Below are positions 1 through 10,500 of a DNA stretch of 64,000 nucleotides, piece by piece. The first letter of the stretch is position 1. Every line of letters begins with the position of its first letter. Source of the DNA: Asterella californica (lineage: Eukaryota > Streptophyta > Marchantiopsida > Marchantiales > Aytoniaceae); assembly GCA_036924285.1 (NCBI GenBank), contig JAYKYS010000023.1, positions 2,108,001-2,172,000 on the forward strand. The letters run 5' to 3'. A program made the translations under genes and the position numbers. The notes beneath the pieces were generated by a model, which was not told where the DNA came from, did no database searches, and saw only the letters and a list, made by a program, of their open reading frames with translations.

Positions 1-2103
1 AAGATCCGACAGTTGGTCTTCCGGAAGACAAACCGGAACCAGAAGAAGCTCCCAAACCGGAATACTTTGGTGCCAGTGAGTACAGTCACACTGAAGGAAT
101 GGTAAACCCGGATGATCTTCAAGAGATGGAGGTTGCTCCTGGGAAGAAGCTGAAGCTTTCCAAGGTGATCGAGGGCCAGCAGTTGGAAGACTTTCGAGAA
201 CTTCTGACGGAGTTCCAGGATGTCTTCGCATGGACCATAGAAGACATGAAGGGCATACCTCGAGTGCTAAGAGAACATCGGATTGACTTGCTGGAGGGCG
301 TTGTTCCTGCACGGCAGAGGCAGTACCGGCTCAACTCCAAGTACTCGCTTCTGATGAAGGACCAGATCGACCAATACTTGAAGGCAGGAGTCATCTTCCC
401 AGTGCTTAGCAGCGAGTGGGTAGCTCCTATTGTCATCGTGCCGAAGAAGCAGACAGGGAAGATCCGAGTATGTCAGGACTTCCGGAAGCTGAACTTGGTC
501 ACGAAGAAGGATCACCATCCTTTATCATTCACCGACTCTGTGTTAGATCAGGTAGCAGGGTATGAGTTCTACAGCTTCCTGGATGGGTATTCTGGGTACA
601 ACCAAGTTTCAATCAGAGAGAAAGACAAGTCGAAAACCACTTTCACTACTGATTGAGGCACGTACGCATACAATCAAATGCCGTTTGGTTTATGCAACGC
701 ACCCGCCACATTCCAGAGATTGATGATTACAATTTTCAAGGAGTATCTTCGCACTTTCATGGAGATTTTCTTGGATGACTTTTGTGTGTTTGGATCGAGA
801 GAAGACCACTTGATATTTCTAAAGAAGTGTTTTCTGAAGTGCAGAGAACATCGTTTGGCTCTTCACCCTGAGAAATGCTTCTTTGGTATGTCAGAGGGGA
901 TCTTGCTAGGACATAGGATTTCCGGAAGAAGTATAGAAGTCGACTGTGCTAAGGTGGAAGTCATCATGAAACTCCACCCACCTGCTAACCTGACTCAGTT
1001 AAGAAGCTTCCTTGGCAACGTAGGATACTACAAGAGGTTTATTGACAGGTACGCAGAGGTAGCAGGAAGACTCACTAAGTTGCTGAAGAAGGACGAACCA
1101 TACGTTTGATCTTCTGAGCAGTAAGAAGCATTCGAAGAAATGAAGAGGCTTCTATCGGAATCCCCTGTCCTAAGGCCACCTGATTGGGAAAGAGTCTTCC
1201 ATATCTATGTGGATGTTTCTGCTTTCACCATAGGGGTGGTGTTGAGTCAGAAAGATGAGAAGAAGAAGGATTATCCCATCTATTATGCGGGAAGACAACT
1301 CAGTGATGCAGAGAAGAAGTACTCGACAACTGAAAGCGAGTGTCTTGGCATGATTTACTCCTGTAGGAAGTTTAGACACTATCTTCTAGCCAACCCGTTT
1401 GTCTTCTATGTGGATCATTTCTCTTTAAAACATCTTGTAAAGAAAGCGGATTTGTCTGGTAGGATAGCTAGGTGGATTCTTCTACTCCAGGAATTTACTT
1501 ACACAGTTGAGTACAGGTCCGGAAGACAGCATGTTAATGCTGACTACCTATCCAGATTAGAGACGGAACAACGAGAAGATGAAGTGGAAGACGAGTTCCC
1601 TGATGAGAAGCTATTTTTAGTTTTCACAGAGACACTTTCATCTGAGGGGGGGCGTACCGCCTGCTTCCTAGAAGACGAGACTAGATCTTCTGATCCAGTC
1701 TTTGCGACTTCCACAGAAGAGTCGATCTTCAAGGACTTGAGGAAGTTCTTAGAAGACCAACAGTATCTCGAGGGATTGGATGCGGAACAGAAGGCTGTCT
1801 TCTTACACAAGGCAGGTCCTTATGCCATCTTCCAGGGTATCTTGTTTCGGAAGGGACATGACGAGAAGCTAAGGAGATGCCTTGAGCCTTCGGAGATTAA
1901 ATCAATGATCACAAGTCTTCACTACGAAGATGCTAGGGGTCACTACGGGTTGAAAACCACAGTGAAGAAGATGTTAGACGCCGGATACTAGTGGTCGACC
2001 ATGTACCGAGACACTTTTCAGGAGATCAAGAAGTGCGATGCGTGCTAGAGGGTGGGAAGACCGACAGCTACGACAAGGTGGTCTCTTACTCCCATTCTTC
2101 CGC
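1..2103 (+). pseudogene. pol: Element A pol, first part: RT, RNase H, start of integrase
   Basis: The frame that contains position 99 codes for a Ty3/gypsy reverse transcriptase with VPKKQTGKIRVCQDFRKLN, the MPFGLCNAPATFQ block and FLDDFCVFG as the catalytic YxDD-type box (about 765-790). RNase H follows (YVDVSAFTIG, TTESECLGMIYSCRKFRHYL, HVNADYLSR), then the N-terminal zinc region of integrase. Four in-frame stops interrupt it: TGA 654-656, TGA 1107-1109, TAG 1989-1991 and TAG 2046-2048. By comparison with element D, the first three replace Trp and the fourth Gln, so each is a single C:G to T:A change. The frame runs straight into the target site of A2 (PILPL) and resumes at 18262. The gene is dead but easy to recognise. 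Confidence 0.9.
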
Positions 2104-3386
2104 TGTCGCGCTACTTGGCGGCTACATGTTATATTTCTACTCCGACGCTTGAGTTTAGTAGTTCTAGAAGTTAGCCTATATTTCTTCTAGTCGTTTATGT
2201 ATATGTTTGACACCTTTGCATACGGTGTTAACACTATTTTAAGTCTTAGTAGGTTGATCACCATGTTGATAGGGCTTAAGCTCATGGGTTGTATTTGCGT
2301 GTCGCCCATGCACGCTTTCTAGCTGATTTAAGTTATTTTTCGGGGCTGCGTGTCGTTTTAAGTAATTTAAGTTTTACGCTAGCACTCTAGGGGGCTTGAC
2401 GTGGTAGCCTATGAGTAAAACTAAGTTGCCACGTGGTTTAGGGTACTAAAGGACAACCAAGTGGAGCTATGAACTCCCATTGGTCCGTTTTTGTCTTTTG
2501 TTAAACTCTAAATTTAGAAGCAGCGCTCTAGAATAGAGTTCGAGCATTTGGTGAGGTATCTTCGAAATCTGAGAACACAGGAAGAGAGAGCTCGTCGTGC
2601 CAAGCACTGTCAGTGAAATTTTTGCTCGATTTGGATCAATAAACAAGGAGTTATGCCCAATTGAAGTTCGGATTGTGCCAAAACTGCAACACTTTTGTTG
2701 ATTTTGGGGTTTTCGGTGCCAATTGCAGCAGAATTGAGGAAATCACTTCAAAACTTCGTGGTTGCGTTCACTGTCAGGAGGGCTACGACTGTCCAAAAAG
2801 TTTCGAATCATTTGAGTAACTGAGTAATTCAGGGCGGCCGCTGAAGCAGAGGGGGTCTGAAAAGCTCTTAATCTAGAGCAGCGACTTTAGAGAAGGAGAT
2901 CTGGAGTTCTACAAACATTCAGGAGTCCCAACTTCACAGGGATGTTCAGCATCCTGTAGACTTCAAATACTGTGAGAAGATTTGAAATTCATCGAGCCAA
3001 TTCTCTGTTCTATGTCTGAATAGCTGTCTAGGTATCAGAAATTGCCATAATTCTCTTATTCAGAACTTTTCTGTTCATATCTCCGTGTCAGAATTTGATC
3101 TCAGGTTGAAACTTCGTCTGTGAGTTCAGTAGTACCTCATTTGCATGTAGGGGAAGTTTAGAGGTCTAAACCTTCATAGTTTTCCTCTCTTTGAGTGTCA
3201 AAGTTCACCGCTTAAGCCTATTACTACCAGTGAGACCTAAATTTCGCTTTTTGAGCATATCAGAGGATCCTACACTCCTGTGTGAGTGTTTATAGCTCCT
3301 GTTGTGACCTGAAAGCCAACCTCTTGAGTAAACAACCACAGCCAGAAGCCCGGCGCTTTCCTAGGTAGACGGATCACACTCCGACA
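2104..3386 (+). repeat. 5' LTR of element A2
   Basis: This stretch of 1283 bp begins TGTCGCG and ends CTCCGACA. It is repeated nearly identically at 16980-18261. It contains no ORF that I believe. The first 400 bp are AT-rich. The segment around 2640-2670 has the GGAGTTATG motif that recurs in other leaders in this window. The differences from the 3' copy are mostly A/G and C/T, with one T-run length change. Confidence 0.92.
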
Positions 3387-3397
3387 TACTCTCTTTT

Positions 3398-3410
3398 TGG
3401 TGAACTCGAC
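3398..3410 (+). other. Candidate primer-binding site of A2
   Basis: The sequence TGGTGAACTCGAC starts 12 nt after the 5' LTR and begins with the TGG expected opposite a tRNA CCA end. I could not match it to a particular tRNA, and the spacer is longer than usual, so this call is tentative. Confidence 0.35.
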
Positions 3411-3462
3411 GTGAAACACCTAGGGTGGGAGTTTTCTTAAGAGTGTTACAGGATCAGATATC

Positions 3463-5835
3463 ATGGCCAACCAAGGATCATCAAGTGGAGGTGCTGCTGC
3501 TGCTCAGCAACCTATTCAGTTTGATGCTGCTACGATGAAGATGTTCCAGGCTTTTTCCATGTTCATGCAGCAGCAGCAGAGCACAGAGAGGAAGGAGGTG
3601 TTAGCAACCAAGGCGTTGCAATCTGTGGTGCACCAGATGGACCAGTTCAAGGGTACAGATATTTCCAAGTATGTGCGATACTATGCTAGGGAGATGGAGG
3701 TGAACAAGGTGCCTGAGAAGGAGATGGTGGAGAACTTTGAGCTTGCTGTTGTCCCTGAGATTCGTGGGCGTGTGAAGGAGCTCAAGCAGCAGCAAGGACA
3801 GAGTTGGGAGAGCTTTATGCGAGCTTTGAAGGAGGAGTACTACACTGAAGATTCAGAGAGGGTGACCAAGAGAACGTTCTTGGAGTGGGTGGTGAAGCCT
3901 AACAAAGGTTTGTCTGTAAATGAGTTGTTAAGGGAATTTGATCGTCAGTATGCTCAGCTTTCTAGGACAGAAAAGCTTACATTAGAGGTGGAGAAGACCG
4001 AGCTTTTCCTACAAGCAGCAGACGTGACTATTCAGGAGAAGCTTGAGCTGTTGCTGGAAGACAAGAGTGAGGAGAGAGGATTGAAGACTGACTGGAAGGA
4101 GGTTGAAGAGGCTGTCTCTTTGCTGACCAAGAGACAGAGAAGAAGGGACAAGGTGGTGGTAAGTGAAGCAGCACCTCTTATAATTCCTGTCAAGCAGTTG
4201 CCTACTAAGCCCGCTTTGGTAATTGCTAGAGAGGAAGACTCACCGCTTGATGAGTTGATTAAGGGTATGAAGGAGCTTAAGCTTAAGCTCACTAGGTTAG
4301 AAGAGAAGGAGCAGAATGTACAGCCTGCTATGCAGAGACCTCAGATGAGAGAAGGCTTTGTTCATCGTTGTATATGGTGTGATAGCCTAGACCATGTAAG
4401 GAGAGATTGTGGAGAGTTTTCAGATGCATTGAGGAAGGATCTGATCTTCTTCAAAGATGGTAAGATCCATCTGAGAGAGACTGGGATGATGTTGGGAACC
4501 AACTTTGGCAAGGGTGGTATGAAGAGGCTTGTGAATGAGATATCAGCATCACATGCTGTTTCTCTTGTGAATGCTGCTACCTGTGGAGTGAAAGTGGAGA
4601 TAGAGAGAGAGAAAGGGACTACTGGGTTGTGGTCTGATGTAGTGCGGTCCGTAGCTAGAACAGATTTAGACAAGGATGTGCTACGGAGGGTTGGCAACTC
4701 AATTCGAGAAACTACAGGATGGAATGACCCTGTAGACACTATGTCAGTGCATGCTTATGTTGCAAGAAGTCAGCATAAAGCTCTACTAGAAGAAAAACGC
4801 AGGAGAGAGGATGCAGGTGAGGCTTCTACAGCCAAACGACCTGCTACAAGGAGTGAAAGGGCTAGACCAGAGACAAGACAGGAGACAACACCTACTCGGG
4901 AGGAGACTATGGAGGATCTACCACCTACAACACCAAAGGAGAAGGAGAGAAGCAAGGAGAAGGGTAAGATGCCTGCATACAAACTTCAGTCTGACATTGA
5001 GATTGCTACAGACTTGAAGCAGGTGTTAGAGAACCGTATCTTGAATGGAAAAGTTGAGTTTACTTTGGGTGAGATTCTTGGGATAGCAAAGCGTGAGTTC
5101 CATGAGGTTATTATAGATATCATCAAGAGGAAACGTCAGATTTTGGGTGAAGCAGCTACGCTTAACGCTCTAGGGACCAAACTGTCGGAGGATGAGGAAG
5201 ATGAGATTGCTGGTTATTGCTCTCAAGTATCAGAGGGGAGATCAGATCAGCACGTGAGGTTTGAAGATGAGGTGGAAGCATCGCATAAGAGCCATTACTC
5301 TCACAACCATTGGGCAAGAGCAACCACTGAGACCTTGGTGAAGTTAGGAGATCTAGAGGAACCTGTGGTGGCATTGATTGATCACGGCTCAGAGATTAAT
5401 CTGATGTCTAAGGAGCTGTACAATCGTGGAAGGTGGCCCATAGACACCGACCATGGATGGCTTATCCGTGCTGCCAACAACCAGAGGGGAGAACTCTATG
5501 GTGCTTGTCCCAACATCAAGGTAACTGTGGGTGACATCAGTGATGTTCAGAATTTCTTTGTGCAAGACATGTCAACATATCCTATCATTCTAGGGCAGCC
5601 TTACATTACTGCTGTTAGAATGGAGACACGAGTTATGGATGATGGTTCAGCTTATGCTAGGATACGTAGTAGAGATGGCAAAAGAGCTGTTCAGTTTTTG
5701 ACTGTTGCTGCAGAACATGAGAGAAATCGCGATAGCTTGAGAGACCGTCCACTGCCTAAGATTACTCAGGAGTTTAGAGAGTCTAGGGGTTTTGGCAGAG
5801 TACCATTGAAGAGCGAGACTTCAACGGTACAGTAG
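3463..5835 (+). CDS. gag-pro: A2 Gag-protease polyprotein (790 aa)
   Basis: This is an intact ORF starting at ATG 3463 shortly after the 5' LTR. The N-terminal about 250 residues form a helical, charged capsid-like region (RYYAREMEV, SWESFMRALKEEYY, LLREFDRQYAQL). One CCHC knuckle, CIWCDSLDHVRRDC (CX2CX4HX4C), lies at about residues 302-315. A charged, low-complexity linker follows (about 440-510). A retroviral-type aspartic protease follows at about 635-740, with active site ALIDHGSEINLMS and a downstream IILGQPYI strand. The Asp is followed by His-Gly-Ser rather than the usual Ser/Thr-Gly. The ORF ends at TAG 5833-5835, and pol is in the -1 frame, overlapping from 5778. It supplies capsid, RNA binding and polyprotein cleavage. 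Confidence 0.9.
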   Translation: MANQGSSSGGAAAAQQPIQFDAATMKMFQAFSMFMQQQQSTERKEVLATKALQSVVHQMDQFKGTDISKYVRYYAREMEVNKVPEKEMVENFELAVVPEIRGRVKELKQQQGQSWESFMRALKEEYYTEDSERVTKRTFLEWVVKPNKGLSVNELLREFDRQYAQLSRTEKLTLEVEKTELFLQAADVTIQEKLELLLEDKSEERGLKTDWKEVEEAVSLLTKRQRRRDKVVVSEAAPLIIPVKQLPTKPALVIAREEDSPLDELIKGMKELKLKLTRLEEKEQNVQPAMQRPQMREGFVHRCIWCDSLDHVRRDCGEFSDALRKDLIFFKDGKIHLRETGMMLGTNFGKGGMKRLVNEISASHAVSLVNAATCGVKVEIEREKGTTGLWSDVVRSVARTDLDKDVLRRVGNSIRETTGWNDPVDTMSVHAYVARSQHKALLEEKRRREDAGEASTAKRPATRSERARPETRQETTPTREETMEDLPPTTPKEKERSKEKGKMPAYKLQSDIEIATDLKQVLENRILNGKVEFTLGEILGIAKREFHEVIIDIIKRKRQILGEAATLNALGTKLSEDEEDEIAGYCSQVSEGRSDQHVRFEDEVEASHKSHYSHNHWARATTETLVKLGDLEEPVVALIDHGSEINLMSKELYNRGRWPIDTDHGWLIRAANNQRGELYGACPNIKVTVGDISDVQNFFVQDMSTYPIILGQPYITAVRMETRVMDDGSAYARIRSRDGKRAVQFLTVAAEHERNRDSLRDRPLPKITQEFRESRGFGRVPLKSETSTVQ

Positions 5836-6711
5836 AGCTAGGATTCTCGCCTGATCCAGTAGAGCAGGAAGCTTTATCCACTAGCTTCTTAGGATTGACG
5901 GCATGTGGGTCAGTGTGTTATAGGAAGGTTGAGAATCTGAAGAGGTTTGAGAGGCAACATGTGAAGTGTGTACAGCAGTCTTTGTGGGACAGTGGAGAGT
6001 TAGCAGGAGATGAATATATATCTGGAGTGTTTGAAGAGCAGTATTTGGTAGATACTATAGGGGAGTTGAAATCTATAGTAGAAAGTTCTGTAGATGATGT
6101 AGATAGAGTGGTGAGAGTGAGCTCCAAGGAGCTTTATGATGTAATTGATAAGTTTATAGATCGACAAGAGGTGTATGTGGAGACCAAGTATAAGTCAGTG
6201 GCAAAGAAAGTCAAACCAGTGGCTTTGCCTTTACCACTCGATTACAATCAGAAGATGGAGCAAGCTGCACGAGAACCGACGCTCAGAGGACCGAGAAGAA
6301 TTGGGCACCAGTTCACAGAAACAACACTGAAGGAGCTGAAGATTGGAGGTGATGGATTTCTTACCGAGCAAGAGAAGAAGAGCTTCAGGGAGATGCTATC
6401 TAGGCATGGTAAGGCGTTTGCGTTTGAGTCACATGAAGTAGGATGTGTAGATCCAAGTGTAGTTGCACCTATGGTAATCTTTACTATACCGCATGTGCCT
6501 TGGAATCTACGTCCTATCCCTGTGCCTAGAGCTCATCTGCCAAAGCTGATAGACTTGCTCAATGAGAGGATTAGGATGGGTATCTTGGAACCGTCTATAG
6601 CTCCCTATTCTAGCAGATGGTTTACTGTTCCGAAGAAGAGTGGAGCTTTGAGGTTTATCCAAGATATGCAGCCAGTTAACAAGGTGACTATCAGGAATAT
6701 GGATATAGGAC
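5778..6711 (+). CDS. pol: A2 pol, first part (N-terminal extension and RT fingers), split by B
   Basis: This frame opens at 5778, overlaps the end of gag-pro and has no obvious ATG at its head, so it is probably reached by -1 frameshifting. About 200 residues of poorly conserved linker precede the reverse transcriptase start: the segments FTIPHVPWNLRPIPVPRAHL, LIDLLNERIRMGILEPS, SSRWFTVPKKSGALRFIQD and MQPVNKVTIRN. The reading ends in NMDIG at 6711, where the LTR of element B begins. It continues at 14342 with PIVDEFAEAF once B and one copy of GGAC are removed. Without that removal the ORF closes at 6714-6716 inside the B LTR. Confidence 0.88.
5787..5830 (+). promoter_or_regulatory. -1 ribosomal frameshift signal between gag-pro and pol of A2
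   Basis: The heptamer G GGT TTT (5787-5793) has the X XXY YYZ form and is in register with the gag-pro codons. After a 6-nt spacer comes a hairpin: GTACC (5800-5804) pairs with GGTAC (5826-5830) and TTGAAG (5806-5811) with CTTCAA (5819-5824), with one A/C mismatch and a 7-nt loop. Slipping back one base enters the pol frame, which is open from 5778 (after TAG 5775-5777) to the B insertion. All parts lie within the 58-bp overlap of the two frames. Function is inferred from form and placement. Confidence 0.8.
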
Positions 6712-7511
6712 TGTAAGCCGGCCTGTCTCTCACCCAGGGGTACCTCAGATGACTAGGATTACTAGTGCACCCTAATTACAAAGATTTAAGTACACCCATG
6801 CTCACTTCACTCAACTCTCTGACCCGTATGGTCACATCGGTACCTCTAATAGCGTTCCTGCACACAAGTTCTAATCCCGCTCTCAACATTACATCGCAAA
6901 ATACTCAAGGACTCCCAAGGTCTCCAATGCTCACTTTACTTACAGTCAGGAAAATGAGAGTGTCTTCCACCTTCTCAACTCCTCCTTATATACTCTACAA
7001 CTTCTTACCGTGGTAACTTTCACTAAGTTACGTTACCTCATGGTAAGTGCGCAATCCAAAATAGTAAAACTTCTAAAGGCTACTAAGCCTTTAAGAATAG
7101 CACACACATTACTTGTTCTACTTTACAAAAGTAAGAGATTCTCCTACTTTAGCTTTTGTAAAGTGTTAACTTTCCACCCTATCCAATCGGAAGGCGACAA
7201 CAAACTAATACGTCTTTTGAGGAGCATCTTTAGATCTTTGTGCATGACTTTCCATCATGCATCCAATCAACGATGGTCAACAAAGTTACATACTTTTGAG
7301 AAGCATATTTAGAGCTCCGCACTTGTCACATAGTGTCATAGTGGAACCTCTAATAGTTTCTCCAACTTAGTTATAACTATCTCCGCTAGTTATGGCTAGT
7401 TTTGATCACTCTAGATTTAGATCTTCGAACTAGAGTAACCTATAAGATAGTCATACCTAATGAAACTTATATAAACATGCACACAAATAATGGGATACTT
7501 GTGACGTGACA
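6712..7511 (-). repeat. 3' LTR of element B
   Basis: This is 800 bp with TG...CA ends, nearly identical to 13543-14341. On the minus strand a TATA box (TATATAA, 6986-6992) lies in the distal part of the LTR and would mark the U3/R promoter. Short frames inside the LTR occur identically in both copies and show no protein-like features. Confidence 0.93.
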
Positions 7512-7523
7512 TTTACCCCCAGA
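7512..7523 (-). other. Polypurine tract of element B
   Basis: Read on the minus strand, TCTGGGGGTAAA directly abuts the 3' LTR, in the position and composition expected for the plus-strand primer. It lies just past the pol stop codon. Confidence 0.75.
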
Positions 7524-7524
7524 C

Positions 7525-10500
7525 TTAATTTTCACTCCGTCCTCGGAGTGAAGTATCACGTTGATGAAACTTCTTCAACTTGTCGTGGTTCACTCGGTCG
7601 AAGAACGTACCACTTCTCTCTTGAAGATCATAGGTGTTATTACTCCACACTTTGGAGATGATGAAAGGCCCAAAATATCGACGTAAGAACTTCTTTTGAA
7701 CTCGCTTGTGCCTAATAGCATCCCATAGCATCACCCACTCACCCTTTTGAAATGGCTGTAACTTCGTTTTGTTCTTCGCCAAGCGCTTGTCGTAGCTCTT
7801 CTTCTGTTGTAGTTGGGCCATCTCAATTCGTTGAGCTGCATCGTCTCTATTCTCCTCCAGCTCCAACAAAGTTTCTCTCCTCTCTTTCTCAGCTATTTGA
7901 CCACCCTTTCTCTTTAATCCAGCTTGTAAGGTCTGAAAGGTGGTTAGGTCGAACTGGATCGGTAATCTGGATTCCAACCCATACACCATCTTGAAAGGTG
8001 AATATCCCGTAGATGTCTTCACTGTTGTTCGATACTCCCATAGAACCGCATGAAGACGCTTGTCCCAGTTGTGTTTGGCCCCTTCCATGTCAGCATCCTT
8101 TGCTAACATCTGACACAAGGTAAAGTTTGTCCTCTCTACCAAACCGTTTGAACTAGGTTTATATGAAGTAGTAACCCTCTGAGAAATGGAGAAGTGGGTG
8201 CACATAGCAGTAGTCATGCCACTCACAAATTCTCGACCCCTATCAGAAACTAACTCCAAAGGACATCCAAACCTAGTTATGATCCGTTCGTACAGAAATC
8301 TACCCACCTCAACTTCTCCAATAGTTACAAGAGGTCTAGCTTCTACCCACTTCGTAAGATAATCTGTGGCTACAACAATATACTTATTGTTGCGAGGGGT
8401 GCGATTCAAAGGCCCAACAAAATCTATTCCCCATTTCTCGAAAGGTCCAAGAACCGGAATAGATCTAAGAGGAGTGGAAACACTAGATTTGATAGCGAAA
8501 GCTTGACAAACATCACAGGTTTTACAATACGTCAAGCAATCTCTAAACATCCCCCTCCAGTGATATCCCGCATTGAGTATCTTATGAGCCGTCAACTTGC
8601 CTGCGAAATGTCCTCCACATACTGGACCGTCATGGAATTCTTCCATGAGTCGTAGAGACTCCTCCTTGCTCGCAGCTCTTCTCAGGACCCCATCAACTCC
8701 TTCACGGAATAACACACCTTCCACCACCGAGTAAGGTTGACTTCGTTTCACCAGTGCCTTCTTCTCTCTGGTCCGCATCCCATCTGGATAGACACCTTCC
8801 GTAACAAAATCCCAAATTTCTTGATATTCTATTGGGATAATAGAGTTGCTCAAGACCATCAAATCTTCGTCAGGAAAGGTGTCATCCACCGGCTCCTCTC
8901 CATCCCCATCGTAAGGTCTAGATAGCAAATCTGCATTCGCGTGTTTCTTCCCTGGTCGATCGCAGATCTCATAGTCGTACTCTGACAATAAGAGCTTCCA
9001 CCTTGCTAATCGTCCTTCGACCATAGGTTTATTGAAGATGTACTTCAATGCCTTATGATCTGTAACGATAGTGAACTTGCCTCCTATGAGATAATGTCGA
9101 AATTTTCTCAAAGCATAGATCACTGCTAATCCTTCTCTCTCTGTCACAGAATAATTTCTCTCTGCCTTGATCATTTGCCGACTAGCATATGCGATAGGAT
9201 GATCTCTACCTTCAACATCATACTGACTTAAAGTACATCCTACTGCTATATTTGAAGCATCTGTATATAGAATAAACTGTTTATTCCAATCGGGCTTAAC
9301 CAAGATCGGAGCTGAAGTAAGAGCTTTCTTCAGTTCCTCAAAGGCGGCTAGAGCTTCTTCATCTCCTAAAATCAACACGTAATCTACTCCCTTCTTCAGA
9401 TATGCTGTCAAAGCATATGCTTTATGTGAGAACGAGAGTATAAACCTTCGATAATACCCCACCATACCTAAAAACTGTCGTAGCTTAGTGAGAGTACTAG
9501 GAAAAGGGAGCTCTAAGATCTTCTGCACCTTCTCTGGATCAACGGCAATGCCGTCCTTGGATATGATATGACCCAAGAGTAACCCTTCCTCACACCCAAA
9601 AATACATTTCTCCGGATTGAGAGATGCATTTGCTACATCTAAACATTCTAAGACCTTCACAAGGTGCTCAAAATGCTTCTCCTTACTCCCGTAAACACAA
9701 AAGTCATCTATAAAATCTCTCACAAACTTTCCTAAGAAAGGTTCGAACACTTTGTTCATAAACCTTTGGAACGTCGCAGGAGCATTACACAGACCAAATG
9801 GCATGACTCGAAATGCAAACGTACCCCACGGAGTAGTGAAAGTGGTCAGGTGTTGATGTTCTGGTGCAATTTTGATCTGGTTATATCCGCTATAACCATC
9901 TCCAAAGCTGTACCATTCGTTTCCCGCCACTTCTTCCAAGATCTCGTCGATGAAAGGTAGAGGATAATAATCCTTCTTTGTGACCGCATTGAGCTTCTTG
10001 TAATCAACACACACCCTCAATTTGCCATTTTTCTTCTTTACGATCACAATGGGTGATACCCATTCAGAATGCTCCACCTCGTAAATGAACCCAGCAGTGT
10101 GCAGCTTCTCGATCTCTTCTTTCACCAGATCCGCAATTGGAGGACTCACTCTTCGTTGCTTCTGTCGCACCGGTTTGACTTCCTTCTCTAACTCGATACG
10201 GTGTTGCTCCAGTGTGACCTCCCTCAGATCCTTGTAACTAAATGCAAATACATGAATGTATTTACGAAAGATCTCTTCGAAACAACTCTTCTCCTCTTTA
10301 GTAACCTTCGATCCATAACGTAAGGTGGCGATTCTTCTCTCCACCTCCTCGGGAGTCAATGGTTCTTTGTCTCGATCTCTTTGCACTTCCGGAGAAGGGA
10401 AAAGATCCACTACATTCACACCCACATTTCGTTCTTCTCTCTCCTCCTCTGACGATGTATTTTCAGATTCTGAATCTGAAGAATTGGTACCTACATCAGA

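Noticed and set aside
6765..7312. Plus-strand frames in the B LTR, repeated at 13596-14142
   Set aside because: They duplicate because the LTRs duplicate. They contain no motif and run against the element's orientation.
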